64,000 bases of DNA from NCBI RefSeq assembly GCF_016195855.1, contig NZ_JACPYU010000005.1, positions 1 to 64,000 of the forward strand, in the 5' to 3' direction. The translations under genes and the position numbers were made by a program. Under the pieces are notes generated by a model. That model saw only the letters and a program-made list of their open reading frames with translations, searched no databases and was not told where the DNA came from. This DNA comes from Aquabacterium sp. (lineage in GTDB: Bacteria > Pseudomonadota > Gammaproteobacteria > Burkholderiales > Burkholderiaceae_C). Within the stretch, counting starts at the first letter, position 1. The number at the start of each line of letters is the position of its first letter. Positions 18,450 through 27,401 of the stretch are shown in pieces.

Positions 18450-18856
18450 GCGCCCGCCTGATTGGCCTGCTGGTGGCTGGCTTGTCCACGTGGTCGATGG
18501 CCGCCCGCGCGGCTGATCAGGCCGAGTGGATGCAACGCGGGCAAGCGGTGTACGAACGCTGCCAGGCCTGCCATGCCATCGAGCAGCATCGCACGGGGCC
18601 TGCGCACTGCGGGCTGTTTGGCCGCAAGGCTGGCTCGGCACCGGGCTTTGAGGGCTACTCGGCAGCCATGCGCCAGTCCGGCTGGGTGTGGACGCCCGCC
18701 ACGCTGGACCGTTTCCTGAAAGCACCGATGCAGGCCATGCCCGGCACCAGCATGGGCTATGCCGGGGTGAAGGACGATGGCGAGCGCGCCGCCTTGATCG
18801 CCTGGCTCAAGCTGGCCACCCAGCCCGGGCGCAGTTGCCAACTGCCCCAGCCGTGA
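18446..18856 (+). CDS. Periplasmic class I cytochrome c
   Basis: 136 residues. Signal peptide to about residue 23 (SMAARA), haem-binding CQACH at 39-43, GLFGRKAGSAPGF (typical of mitochondrial-like cytochrome c), and an axial Met in PGTSMGYAGV. The C-terminus ends in a helix LIAWLKLATQ. Coupled to the ferritin-like gene by ATGA. Likely an electron acceptor or donor for the Tat-exported partner. Confidence 0.9.
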   Translation: MSARLIGLLVAGLSTWSMAARAADQAEWMQRGQAVYERCQACHAIEQHRTGPAHCGLFGRKAGSAPGFEGYSAAMRQSGWVWTPATLDRFLKAPMQAMPGTSMGYAGVKDDGERAALIAWLKLATQPGRSCQLPQP

Positions 18857-18867
18857 ACGAACGGGGA

Positions 18868-19356
18868 TCAGGCACTGGCCCCTTTGATCAGGGCTTCGAT
18901 CACCTCGGAGCCCGTGCCGCCTTGCGGGTCCAGCTCCTGCACCTTGCTCAGATAGGCCCGGGCTGATTCAGGGTCCTTACGGCGCAGCCGGATGAAAGCC
19001 AGCGCCTTGAGCGTGAAGGCCCAGAAGCGGGCAGGGCCCGGCGTGAGGAAGTCGGCCATGTCCGGCGTGACGATGCGCCAGTCATCCGGCAGGCCGGCTT
19101 GTTCGGCGGCCACCTCCAGCCCTTTTAGCGCGGCCAGCTCGGCCTGTTCAAAGTCCGCATGCCGTGCATGGAACTTGTAGAGCAGGTAGTACAGCGAGGG
19201 GCAGTTGGGCGCGCAGACCTGCGCTGTCCACAGCAGGGCCAGCGCGCGCTCGGGCGTCTCGGCCGTGCGCGCCTGTTCGACCAGGGACTTGACCTGCGGT
19301 GGCACATCGCCACCAAACAGGTCCGTCGATGATTCGCCGGTGAGGATGTTCACCAC
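18868..19356 (-). CDS. Helical-repeat (TPR-like) nif-operon protein, copy A
   Basis: 162 residues, last gene of the nifV operon, overlapping the upstream ferredoxin by 7 nt. Alternating helices (ERALALLWTAQVCAPNCPSLYYLLYKFHARHADFEQAELAALKGLEVA) look like TPR units. The C-terminal RFWAFTLKALAFIRLRRKDPESARAYLSKVQELDPQGG strongly resembles the 57712-58359 protein in the other nif block, so the two are paralogues. Function unknown; likely a protein-protein adaptor. Confidence 0.75.
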   Translation of the reverse strand: MVNILTGESSTDLFGGDVPPQVKSLVEQARTAETPERALALLWTAQVCAPNCPSLYYLLYKFHARHADFEQAELAALKGLEVAAEQAGLPDDWRIVTPDMADFLTPGPARFWAFTLKALAFIRLRRKDPESARAYLSKVQELDPQGGTGSEVIEALIKGASA

Positions 19357-19673
19357 GACCCCGCCGAGGCCGCCAGGCGTGTCACCACTTCGCCACCCAA
19401 GAGGTGCTTCTCGAAAATCTCGGGTATGTCTTCAGGCTTGACGCGGCTGTAGAGCACGCTGTCGGGGAAGACGACGACGTTGACGCCGCCATCACAAGGG
19501 CCCAGGCAGCCGGAGTAGGTCACGCCGACCTGTTCATAGGCATTGCGGACCTGCAGCTCCTTCCAGAAGGCCTGCAGCACGGCCTGGCTGCCCTGTGCGG
19601 CGCAGCAGCCCCGAGGGTGCCCGGGCGGGCGTTGTTGAGAGCACACGAAGACACTGCGTTCGGGGCGGGACAT
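19350..19673 (-). CDS. Thioredoxin-fold [2Fe-2S] ferredoxin
   Basis: 107 residues from MSRPERSVFVCSQQRPPGHP. Cysteines follow the pattern of thioredoxin-like (Shethna-type) ferredoxins: Cys in VFVC, GCC about 12 residues later, then GCLGPC in VTYSGCLGPCDGGVNVVVFP. Such proteins occur in nif clusters as electron carriers or protective ferredoxins. Follows fixX by 13 nt. An upstream extension to 19742 overlaps fixX and is rejected. Confidence 0.87.
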   Translation of the reverse strand: MSRPERSVFVCSQQRPPGHPRGCCAAQGSQAVLQAFWKELQVRNAYEQVGVTYSGCLGPCDGGVNVVVFPDSVLYSRVKPEDIPEIFEKHLLGGEVVTRLAASAGSW

Positions 19674-19686
19674 TGGGGGTTTCCTT

Positions 19687-19986
19687 TCAACCGAACTTGA
19701 ACAAGATGCCGTGGCCGCCGCGCGGGTACTCCCACGCCACATTGCTGTGCTCGGAACAGATGATGCGGCAGCTGCCGCATTCCAGGCAGCCGTCGGTGAT
19801 GAGCGTCACCGCGCCGTTGCCTTCGGTCTTGTAGCAGGAGGCGGGGCACACGAAGGTGCAGGAGCGGTCCTTGCATTCGCTGCGGCAGACCTCGGCATCC
19901 TTGATCTGGATGTGGGGGCGGCCGGCGTCGACCTTGTAGCGGTTCTGGAAGAGTTTCTCTTCCACGTTCACATTGATGGGGATCAT
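19687..19986 (-). CDS. fixX: FixX ferredoxin-like protein
   Basis: 99 residues. CRSECKDRSCTFVCPASCYK and CLECGSCRIICSEHSNVAWEYPRGGHG are the FixX/ETF-QO ferredoxin signature. Works with FixABC to pass NADH electrons to quinone and to ferredoxin or flavodoxin for nitrogenase. Good AGGAG upstream of ATG 19986; lies 46 nt after fixC. Confidence 0.96.
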   Translation of the reverse strand: MIPINVNVEEKLFQNRYKVDAGRPHIQIKDAEVCRSECKDRSCTFVCPASCYKTEGNGAVTLITDGCLECGSCRIICSEHSNVAWEYPRGGHGILFKFG

Positions 19987-20032
19987 GGTGTCACTCCTGA
20001 GTCAAGGGGTGGAAGGGCCGTGCAGACAAGCT

Positions 20033-21340
20033 TCAACGGAAGGCACGCCACAGCTTGAAGGCGTCGCCCACCAGGCCGCTGAAGGTCCGGGCTGTCTTGA
20101 AGCTGGAGAAGATCTCGCGCTCCTTGGTCTTCTTGTCGATGTTGTCCACCGTGACCATGGTGCGGGCGGCTTTGTTGAGCAGCTCGGGGTAGGTGGTGAA
20201 GAACTGCGGGTTCTCGTGGAAGACCTTGGGCATGTCGCGGTACTTCTTGAGGTCCTTCATCACGAAGGACTCGTCCAGCGCCTTCTGGTAAGCCTTGAGC
20301 GTGGATTCGTTGAAATCCTTGCCGGCGGCCTTGGCGTTGATCACCGTCTCGGCCGCCAGGCGGCCTGTGGTCATGGCCAGGTTGGAGCCCTCGCGGTGCA
20401 CGGCGTTGACGAAGCCACCCGAGTCACCCACGATCATCCAGCCATTGCCATACACCTTGGGCACGGCGAAGAAACCGCCTTCGGGGATCAGGTGGGCGCA
20501 GTACTCCTTCATCTCGCCACCCTGGATCAGCGGGGCCACGGAGGGGTGCTGCTTGAGCTGCTCCAGCAAGGTGTAGGGCGAGGTCTTGTTCTCGTTCTTC
20601 TTGAAGTCCGACAGCATGCAGCCGATGCCGATGGTGAGCGAATCCTTGTTGGTGTAGAGGAAGCCCGTGCCCATCATGCCGTCGGTGATCTTGCCCACCA
20701 TCTCGATGACCACGCCTTCTTCGTCCTTGATGTTGAAGCGCTGCTGGATCAGCTCTTCGGGCATGAAGAGGATTTCCTTGACGGCCAGGGCCACGTTGTT
20801 GGCCTTGATCTCGCCATGGAAGCCCGCCTTGCGGGCCAGCGTGCTGTTGACGCCATCGGCCAGGATGACCACATCGGCGAACACATCACCGGCTTCGCGG
20901 TCGCAGCGCACGCCCACCACCTTGCTGCCGTCCATGATCAGCTCTTGCACGGTGGTCTCGCAGATCAGCAAGGCGCCGGCTTCGCGCACCTTGGAACTGA
21001 ACCACTTGTCGAACTGCGCGCGGATGATGGTGTAGCGGTTGTAGGGCGGCTTGTTGTAGTCCTCGCTGCGGAAGTGGCTGCCCACGAACGACGCGTCATC
21101 GAGCACCCACATGCGCTGCTCGATGATGTGGCGCTCCAGCGGCGCATCGTCGCGGAAGTCGGGGATGATACGCTCCAGCGCGTCGGCATACAGGATGGCG
21201 CCTTGCACGTTCTTGGATCCGGGGTATTCGCCCCGCTCGATCTGCAGGACCTTCAGGCCGGCCTTGGCCGCTGTGTAGGCCGCCGCGTTGCCAGAAGGGC
21301 CTGCGCCCACGACGATCACGTCAAAATCTTTCTTGCTCAT
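20033..21340 (-). CDS. fixC: FixC flavoprotein (ETF-quinone oxidoreductase-like)
   Basis: 435 residues, usual length. N-terminal FAD fold DVIVVGAGPSGNAAAYTAAKAGLKVLQIERGEYPGSKNVQGAILY; later GDSGGFVNAVHREGSNLAMTTGRLAAETV, which binds the flavin. Quinone-reducing arm of the electron-bifurcating FixABCX complex. AGGAG 8 nt upstream. Downstream of fixB by 31 nt. Confidence 0.96.
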   Translation of the reverse strand: MSKKDFDVIVVGAGPSGNAAAYTAAKAGLKVLQIERGEYPGSKNVQGAILYADALERIIPDFRDDAPLERHIIEQRMWVLDDASFVGSHFRSEDYNKPPYNRYTIIRAQFDKWFSSKVREAGALLICETTVQELIMDGSKVVGVRCDREAGDVFADVVILADGVNSTLARKAGFHGEIKANNVALAVKEILFMPEELIQQRFNIKDEEGVVIEMVGKITDGMMGTGFLYTNKDSLTIGIGCMLSDFKKNENKTSPYTLLEQLKQHPSVAPLIQGGEMKEYCAHLIPEGGFFAVPKVYGNGWMIVGDSGGFVNAVHREGSNLAMTTGRLAAETVINAKAAGKDFNESTLKAYQKALDESFVMKDLKKYRDMPKVFHENPQFFTTYPELLNKAARTMVTVDNIDKKTKEREIFSSFKTARTFSGLVGDAFKLWRAFR

Positions 21341-21371
21341 GTCAGTGCTCCTGATCGGTCCATGGGGAGGG

Positions 21372-22469
21372 TCAAGCCACGCGCTTGATGCGCTGGTCGA
21401 TGTGGGCCTGGAATGCTTGGGTCAGCGCGGGCAGCACCTGCATGGCATTGCCCACGATGCCGTAGTGCGCAAAATCAAAGATGGGGGCGTTGGGGTCGGT
21501 GTTGATGGCCACGATCACGTCCGAGGCCTCCATGCCCACACGGTGCTGGATGGCGCCTGAGATACCCGCCGCGATGTACAGCTTGGGGCGCACCGTCTTG
21601 CCCGTCTGGCCCACTTGGCGATCGGCCTCGACCCAGCCGGCCTGGACGCAGGGCCGTGTGGCGCCTACCTCGCCACCCAGCACCCGCGCCAGGTCGAACA
21701 CCAGCTTGAAGTTGTCGGGGTTCTTCAAGCCCTTGCCCCCGCTGACGATCACGTCGGCATAAGGCAGGTTGATCTTGTTGGAGTTGGCGTCTGCGATGAA
21801 GTCCAGCAGCTTGGTGACGATGTTGGTTTCGATCAGGCCCAGCGCGTCTTCGCTGATGGTGCCGGTGCGCTCGGCTTCGGCACGCGGCATGGCCATCACG
21901 CGGGGGCGGATGGTGGCCATCTGCGGGCGGTAGGCCAGGGTCATGATCGTGCACAGCAGCGAGCCGCCAAAGGTGGGGCGGGTGGCGGCCAGCGCGCGGG
22001 TGTTGGGGTCGATGGCCAGCTCGGTGCAGTCGGCGGTCAGGCCTGTCAGCAAGGTGGTGGCCACGGAGCCGGCCAGGTCACGGCCTTGGCTGGTGGCGCC
22101 CAGCAGCACGATCTCGGGCTTGTACTTGTTGACCAGGTCCGTCAGGCCCTTGGTGAAGGGCTCGTTGCGGTAGCCGTTGAGCACGGTGTCGCGCATGATG
22201 TAGACGTGGTCGGCGCCAAAGGTGTGAGCCTCCTTGGCGAACTCGTCCAGGTTCTCGTCGGGGCCACCCAGCACCACGCCGCACAAGGGCGAGCCCAATT
22301 GGTCAGCCAGCTTGCGGCCTTCGCCCAGCAGTTCCCATGACACGCTGTGCGCGTGGCCGCGCTCGTGCTCGATGAACACCCACACGCCCTTGTAGGCCTT
22401 GAGTTCTTCAGACAGTTCCAGATTGCGACCGCGTCCGGCGGGTTTCAAGGCAGGTTTGGCTTCACTCAT
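21372..22469 (-). CDS. fixB: FixB, electron-transfer flavoprotein alpha subunit
   Basis: 365 residues. The N-terminal domain ([30 protein letters not shown]) and the C-terminal FAD-binding ETF-alpha signature [44 protein letters not shown] are complete. It binds the low-potential FAD and pairs with FixA. The 64-nt gap to fixA has no promoter-like sigma-54 site. Confidence 0.96.
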   Translation of the reverse strand: MSEAKPALKPAGRGRNLELSEELKAYKGVWVFIEHERGHAHSVSWELLGEGRKLADQLGSPLCGVVLGGPDENLDEFAKEAHTFGADHVYIMRDTVLNGYRNEPFTKGLTDLVNKYKPEIVLLGATSQGRDLAGSVATTLLTGLTADCTELAIDPNTRALAATRPTFGGSLLCTIMTLAYRPQMATIRPRVMAMPRAEAERTGTISEDALGLIETNIVTKLLDFIADANSNKINLPYADVIVSGGKGLKNPDNFKLVFDLARVLGGEVGATRPCVQAGWVEADRQVGQTGKTVRPKLYIAAGISGAIQHRVGMEASDVIVAINTDPNAPIFDFAHYGIVGNAMQVLPALTQAFQAHIDQRIKRVA

Positions 22470-22533
22470 GATGATGCTCCGGGGTAGGTGATGACAGCGT
22501 GGTGGACGGGGCTTGTATGAGGGGGCGCATGCG

Positions 22534-23382
22534 TCAGGCGCTGAACTTCTCGACCAGGTCCTGCTCCAGCGTGGGGTGGACCGTGAAGATGGACTGCAAG
22601 AGGTTGAGCGAGATGTCGCGCAGGCTGGAGGTTTCGAGGTTCACCATCTCGGCCTTCTCGGAGCGCGGGGTGGGGCCGAAGACGCGGCTCACCACCGTGG
22701 GCGAGCCCTTGAGGCCGATCTTGCTGATGTCCTCGATGCCGGCATCGTCCTTGTTCCACTTGCGCACCTGGTAGGCGGCGGCGTGGATCATCGATGGCAG
22801 CGAGGCAAAGCGCATCTCGTTGGTGTTCTCCAGCATGGTGATCAGGCAGGGCAGCGCCGTCTTGAGGATCTGCACACCACCTTCACCACGACGCTCCACC
22901 GTGATCGTGCCGGCCTCCAGATCGGTCTCGACAATGCGAGACACATAGGTCAGCAGTTGCAAGCCCATGCGCTTGGCGATGCCGGGGCCCACTTGCGCCG
23001 TGTCGCCGTCGATGGTTTGCTTGCCTGTGAAGACCATGTCCACCTTCTGCTCGCTGTTGAGCTTGCGGATGGCGGCAGCCAGCGCGTAAGACGTGGCCAG
23101 CGTGTCGGCGCCGGCAAAGGCGCGGTCGGTCACCAGCACCGCGTCATCGGCCCCGAAGGACACGCACTTGCGCAAGGCCTCTTCGGCTTGCGGTGGGCCC
23201 ATGCAGATCACGGTGACCTTGCCGCCGAACTTGTCCTTCAGGCGCAGGGCTTCTTCCAGCGAGAACAGGTCATACGGGTTGACGATGGCCGGCACACCCT
23301 GGCGCATGATGGTGTTGGTGACCGGGTGCACGCGGATCTGGGCCGAGTCCGGGACCTGTTTGATGCAGACGACGATGTGCAT
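22534..23382 (-). CDS. fixA: FixA, electron-transfer flavoprotein beta subunit
   Basis: 282 residues. [50 protein letters not shown] is typical; the ETF-beta signature [27 protein letters not shown] contains the bifurcating-flavin site. Takes electrons from NADH. AGGAGAG precedes the start. 39 nt after nifW. Confidence 0.96.
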   Translation of the reverse strand: MHIVVCIKQVPDSAQIRVHPVTNTIMRQGVPAIVNPYDLFSLEEALRLKDKFGGKVTVICMGPPQAEEALRKCVSFGADDAVLVTDRAFAGADTLATSYALAAAIRKLNSEQKVDMVFTGKQTIDGDTAQVGPGIAKRMGLQLLTYVSRIVETDLEAGTITVERRGEGGVQILKTALPCLITMLENTNEMRFASLPSMIHAAAYQVRKWNKDDAGIEDISKIGLKGSPTVVSRVFGPTPRSEKAEMVNLETSSLRDISLNLLQSIFTVHPTLEQDLVEKFSA

Positions 23383-23421
23383 GGTGCTCTCCTGCGAGGC
23401 GGGCTTGTGTTGTTGTGTTGA

Positions 23422-23811
23422 TCAGGCAGCGTGCGGTGCGGCGGGCACGGCAGGCACGGTGTAGGACGGCACAGAGCCGCTTTGCGATGGCAGCGTGGCC
23501 TTGAGGTTCTGCAGCGTCACGTGCTGATGGCCGTCCACATCCTGGAAGACCTTGAACACCTTCTCTTGCGCCGGTGTGGACTTGACGAAGTCACCATAGG
23601 CCTTGATCAGCAGGGTGCGGTAGCACTGGTAGAGCGCCTGCTCGTTGTCTTCGGGCAGATTGGGCTCTTGCCGGATGTACTGGTAGAAGCGCTTGAGGAT
23701 GTGCAGGCGGCTGACGTTGACGACGGCCTTATCGTGGGGCACGCCAAAGAATTGCAGGAAGTCATCAGCTGAGGAGAGCTGACGCAGTTGGGCGGCAAAG
23801 GTGTCGGTCAT
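23422..23811 (-). CDS. nifW: NifW, nitrogenase-stabilising/protective protein
   Basis: 129 residues from MTDTFAAQLRQLSSADDFLQFFGVPHD, with VNVSRLHILKRFYQYI and YGDFVKSTPAQEKVFKVF conserved in NifW. It associates with the MoFe protein and limits oxygen damage. Start at 23811, 2 nt after cysE stops, with GGAG upstream; the frame extends further only inside cysE. The Ser/Pro/Ala tail is not conserved. Confidence 0.93.
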   Translation of the reverse strand: MTDTFAAQLRQLSSADDFLQFFGVPHDKAVVNVSRLHILKRFYQYIRQEPNLPEDNEQALYQCYRTLLIKAYGDFVKSTPAQEKVFKVFQDVDGHQHVTLQNLKATLPSQSGSVPSYTVPAVPAAPHAA

Positions 23812-23813
23812 GA

Positions 23814-24650
23814 TCAGGCTCCGTTCGTGGGTCTGGGGGACAGGCTGAAGGTGGGTTGCGAGCAGGTGTCGTCGCATGTATGGCAAACGGACTCCACAGC
23901 GGCATCCTTGGCGGCAAGGCCCTTGATGAGCTTGAGTTCTTGTTCAAGGTCGCTGATGCGGTCCAGCAGGCAGCCAATGGCCTTGCCGACCGGATCGGGG
24001 ATGAGGTGGTGGTCGAGGTTGATGTCGCGGCCGGCCTTGCTGGTGCTGGCGGGCGCCTGGCGCACCACCACGCGGCCGGGGATGCCCACCACGGTGGCGG
24101 CATCGGGCACGTTGTCGATGACCACGGAGTTGGCGGCCACACGGGCCCGCTCGCCCACGGTGATGGCGCCCAGGATCTTGGCGCCGGCGCCCACGACCAC
24201 GCCATTGCCCAGCGTGGGGTGGCGCTTGCCGGGCCGCCAGGTGGTGCCGCCCAGGGTCACGCCGTGATAGAGCGTGACGTCGTCACCGATCTCGGCCGTC
24301 TCGCCGATCACGACGCCCGCGCCATGGTCGATGAAGAAGCGCCGGCCAATGCGCGCGCCGGGGTGGATGTCGACATTGGTGAAGCCACGGGCCATGAAGG
24401 ACAACCAGCGCGGCAGGTAGCGCCAGCCGCGCGCCCACAGCGCATGGGCCATGCGGTGCAACGCGACGGCCTGCACGCCGGGGTAGATGGTCCAGACCTC
24501 GAAGCGGCTACGCGCGGCCGGGTCACGTGCCAGCACGCAGGCCACGTCCTCTTTGAGGCAAGCCCACCAAGATGGCTGGGCGACTGGGCCAGGGGTGTGG
24601 AGGGCGGCCATGGCTTGGAGCGCTTCCAATGCGGGGTCTTCGCGTTTCAT
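23814..24650 (-). CDS. cysE: Serine O-acetyltransferase, nif-linked
   Basis: 278 residues. N-terminal helical domain, then left-handed beta-helix hexapeptide repeats: [43 protein letters not shown], followed by [20 protein letters not shown]. It acetylates serine for cysteine synthesis; in nif clusters (called nifP in Azotobacter) it supports the high Cys demand of Fe-S assembly. Overlaps nifV by 4 nt (ATGA). The Cys-containing C-terminal tail is longer than in housekeeping CysE. Confidence 0.93.
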   Translation of the reverse strand: MKREDPALEALQAMAALHTPGPVAQPSWWACLKEDVACVLARDPAARSRFEVWTIYPGVQAVALHRMAHALWARGWRYLPRWLSFMARGFTNVDIHPGARIGRRFFIDHGAGVVIGETAEIGDDVTLYHGVTLGGTTWRPGKRHPTLGNGVVVGAGAKILGAITVGERARVAANSVVIDNVPDAATVVGIPGRVVVRQAPASTSKAGRDINLDHHLIPDPVGKAIGCLLDRISDLEQELKLIKGLAAKDAAVESVCHTCDDTCSQPTFSLSPRPTNGA

Positions 24651-25783
24651 GATGGCTGCCCCTGTGCGGCCGAGGCTTCCAGGAAGAAGCGCTGCAGGTC
24701 GTCAGACGTGGGCGCCTGCTTGGTGTTGACGGCGTGTGTGCGGATGCGCTCCAGCAGCGAGGGCACTTGCGGGTCGATCACCGGCAGGCCCAGCGCCTGG
24801 TAAGCCACGCGCACCGCCCGTGAGCCCGAGTGCTTGCCCAGCACCGTGCGGCGCTCGCGGCCCACCTCGGCAGGGTCGAAACCTTCGTAGTTGCTGGGGT
24901 TCTTGAGCAGGCCGTCCACATGGATGCCCGATTCATGGGTGAACACGGCCTCGCCCACGATGCTCTTGTTGGCGGCCACCGGGCGCCCCGATGCACGCGC
25001 CACCAGTTGCGAGATCGCGACCAGGTCGGTGGTGCGCACGCCGCAGTCCAGCCCGTGCAGGTGGCGCAGGCTCATCACCACTTCTTCCAGCGCGGCGTTG
25101 CCGGCACGCTCACCCAGGCCGTTGACGGTGGTGTTGGCGTGCGTGGCGCCGGCACGCAAGGCTGCCAGTGTGTTGGCGGTGGCCAGGCCCAGGTCATTGT
25201 GGGCATGGATCTCGATCTCGATGTCCACCACGGCGCGCAGGCGGGCGATGGCCTCATACGTGGAGAACGGGTCCAGCACGCCGAGCGTGTCCGCAAAGCG
25301 GATGCGGCGTGCGCCTGCGAGCTGTGCCTGTGCTGCCAGTTGCGAGAGGAAGACCGGGTCGGCACGCGAGGCGTCTTCAAAGCCGACAGACACTTCATGG
25401 CCCGCTTCATGCACGGCGCTCACGTAGTAAGCGACTTGATCCAGCGCCCATTCACGGGTCTGTTGCAGCTTGTGTTGCAGGTGGATGTCGGACGCGGGGA
25501 TGGACAGGTGGATGATGTCCACATCACATTCGAGTGCGGCGGCAATGTCAGCCTCGCACATGCGGCCCCACACCATCAGGCGGCTGCTCAGGCCCATGGC
25601 CGCGATGCAGTTGATGGTCTCGATCTCGGCCTGGCCCATGGTCGGGATGCCGACCTCCAGCTCGGGCACGCCAGCGTCTGACAAGGCCTTGGCGATGGCG
25701 CACTTCTCGGCCACGGTGAAGGCCACGCCAGCGGTTTGTTCGCCGTCGCGCAGTGTCGTGTCATTGATGATCGCGCTGTGCAT
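24647..25783 (-). CDS. nifV: Homocitrate synthase NifV
   Basis: 378 residues from [22 protein letters not shown]. The TLRDGEQ metal/substrate loop, the [16 protein letters not shown] motif and [21 protein letters not shown] are characteristic. It condenses acetyl-CoA and 2-oxoglutarate to homocitrate, the organic ligand of FeMo-co. The start at 25783 gives the family's length; an in-frame extension to 26014 crosses the sigma-54 promoter and is not coding. Lead gene of the nifV-cysE-nifW-fixABCX operon. Confidence 0.96.
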   Translation of the reverse strand: MHSAIINDTTLRDGEQTAGVAFTVAEKCAIAKALSDAGVPELEVGIPTMGQAEIETINCIAAMGLSSRLMVWGRMCEADIAAALECDVDIIHLSIPASDIHLQHKLQQTREWALDQVAYYVSAVHEAGHEVSVGFEDASRADPVFLSQLAAQAQLAGARRIRFADTLGVLDPFSTYEAIARLRAVVDIEIEIHAHNDLGLATANTLAALRAGATHANTTVNGLGERAGNAALEEVVMSLRHLHGLDCGVRTTDLVAISQLVARASGRPVAANKSIVGEAVFTHESGIHVDGLLKNPSNYEGFDPAEVGRERRTVLGKHSGSRAVRVAYQALGLPVIDPQVPSLLERIRTHAVNTKQAPTSDDLQRFFLEASAAQGQPS

Positions 25784-25831
25784 GGTGGGTGTCGCTGGCT
25801 GGGTGGAGGGCAACTTGTCTGATGCTTGAAC

Positions 25832-25847
25832 TGCAAGCGGTGTGCCA
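25832..25847 (-). promoter_or_regulatory. Sigma-54 (-24/-12) promoter of the nifV operon
   Basis: On the minus strand TGGCAC-ACCGC-TTGCA matches the RpoN consensus TGGCAC-N5-TTGCA exactly. The -12 end lies about 48 nt upstream of nifV. It should serve the whole nine-gene operon, as downstream gaps are short. I found no perfect TGT-N10-ACA NifA site in the 200 bp upstream. Confidence 0.88.
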
Positions 25848-26047
25848 GCGCATTTGGCGGCGCCAGAAAGCGCCAAGCCTTTGATTTGATTCAGCTTTTG
25901 CGTGCGTTTGGAATGTCCGGGTGGCGCGTTTGGGGCTGTCGGGTTTACGCCATTTCCCACACAGCGCCTGGTTGGGCGCCGCGGCCAAGGCGGGGCATGG
26001 GCAGCCTCTGTCACACTGCCGAACCTTCAAACGCCTGCCCTTGCCAC

Positions 26048-26263
26048 ATGAACCCCGAAGACCTGCAGAAGCTGGCCACCATGACCATGCCGTTTGGCAA
26101 ACACAAGGGTGTGCTTCTGGCCGACCTACCCGGTAACTACCTTGGCTGGTTTGCGCGTGAGGGCTTCCCCAAGGGCGAGATGGGGCGACTGCTGGCGCTG
26201 ATGTATGAGCTGGACCACAACGGGTTGCGTGAGTTGTTGAGGCCGTTGCGAGGTGGCAGGTAG
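26048..26263 (+). CDS. DUF3820-family small protein
   Basis: 71 residues. MTMPFGKHKGVLLADLPGNYLGWFAREGFPKGEMGRLLALMYEL is the DUF3820 core (sometimes called quorum-sensing-regulated virulence factor-like). Function unknown. Divergent from nifV. The start ATG 26048 is the first Met before the conserved block. Confidence 0.85.
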   Translation: MNPEDLQKLATMTMPFGKHKGVLLADLPGNYLGWFAREGFPKGEMGRLLALMYELDHNGLRELLRPLRGGR

Positions 26264-26272
26264 TGCGGATCA

Positions 26273-26368
26273 AGTTGGTGGGGCGTTCTGCTCCGCTCAT
26301 GTCCCCCGGCATTGGCCGAAAGCCAATGCCTCCTCCTTGACTTCGCTATGCAGAACGCCCCACCAACT
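26273..26368. repeat. Nested inverted-repeat element downstream of the DUF3820 gene
   Basis: Perfect 19-bp arms lie at 26273-26291 and 26350-26368. Inside is a 9-bp hairpin, ggcattggc-cgaaa-gccaatgcc (26309-26331). It could act as a strong terminator for the DUF3820 gene or be a small mobile palindromic element. The rest of the 344-bp gap 26264-26607 holds no supported gene. Confidence 0.6.
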
Positions 26369-26607
26369 GGATCTTGCGTGGCGGCGTGGGTTGCGTGACT
26401 CATTGCGGCGTCAAACGAGTCTCATTCAGCGCAGCCTTCTTCAGCTTGTTGATGCAAGCTTGATTCTCGTCAAATGTGCAATATGCACATGTATTTTGGT
26501 CGGCAGGATTTGTCGCTAGGATCGCTCGTCAGCGGTGGATCTGAGGCGGTGTTGCCTTGGTCTGGCCGCCACGGCGAACCACGCGATCCATCACTGAGGA
26601 CCAAGAC

Positions 26608-27306
26608 ATGTCACACCCCCAATTTCTGCTCCTGGCATCGGCCACGTTCATGGCTGCGACCGGGTTGAGCGCCTCGGCGTTGGCGGCCACCACCGTGCAA
26701 ATCGGCAGCAGTGGCAAGACCTTCGCCTCAACGGCTGCCCAGTGCGCCATCAGCCCGGCTACCGGCTTGAATGCGCCCAAGGTGCAAGCTGGTCTGTTCA
26801 ACCCCACGGTGCGTACTGAGGCCGATGTGCTGCTCAATGGCGTCAAGATCAATCACGTTCTGGCTGCCGCGCCGGTGGCCGATGTGTGGCTTGCCGATGG
26901 CAGTAACGCGGTTTCGGTGGTGTTGAGCAAGAAGGTGGCCGACACCTATGTCTTTTCGGTGACCACTGGCCAGTGCAGCCAGCCAGCTACCTCGGGCAAC
27001 TACTTCAGCACGGACGGCACACTGGAATACGCCGCAAGCGGCAAGTCGTACATGACCGTGACGCCTGGCTGCGCGCTGAATGGGGCTACGGGCCTGACGC
27101 AACCGTTTGTGAACCTGTTCGACAACGGCAGCTTCCTGCTCAATGTGTCGGTCAACGGCGTACCGCTGACCCAGCTGAGCGCGCTCAGGCCGCACACACC
27201 CGTCTTCCTGCGCGCGGGGCAGAACATCATCACCGCCGCCAATGGCACCTTGTCGACAGACACCTATGTCCGCGATGGTGGCACCGGCAGTTGCGTTTTG
27301 CCTTGA
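26608..27306 (+). CDS. Exported protein with an internal tandem duplication
   Basis: 232 residues. Signal peptide with core LLLASATFMAATGLSASALA. The mature part consists of two similar units, about 28-123 and 138-229. Shared pattern: SGK(T/S)(F/Y), a Cys, ATGL..P.V..LF, NGV, G.N, TYV, TG.C. Each unit has two Cys (46/123 and 155/229), probably disulfide-bonded in the periplasm. GAGGA precedes the ATG. I do not recognise a named family. Confidence 0.75.
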   Translation: MSHPQFLLLASATFMAATGLSASALAATTVQIGSSGKTFASTAAQCAISPATGLNAPKVQAGLFNPTVRTEADVLLNGVKINHVLAAAPVADVWLADGSNAVSVVLSKKVADTYVFSVTTGQCSQPATSGNYFSTDGTLEYAASGKSYMTVTPGCALNGATGLTQPFVNLFDNGSFLLNVSVNGVPLTQLSALRPHTPVFLRAGQNIITAANGTLSTDTYVRDGGTGSCVLP

Positions 27307-27401
27307 ACCTTGAAGTAAGGTGCGTCCAGATCAAGCTACCATCTTGCCAGCGGCTGGTGCGCCAACTCACTGCGCCGCCAAGTTTCACAAGGTGTCGCCT
27401 G

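Noticed and set aside
24647-26014. Longer NifV of 455 residues
   Set aside because: The extra 77 residues are not NifV-like and would span the perfect -24/-12 promoter at 25832-25847.
25900-26040. NifA-type TGT-N10-ACA site for nifV
   Set aside because: Several TGT and ACA triplets occur (for example ctgtcacactgcc) but none with ten bases between them.
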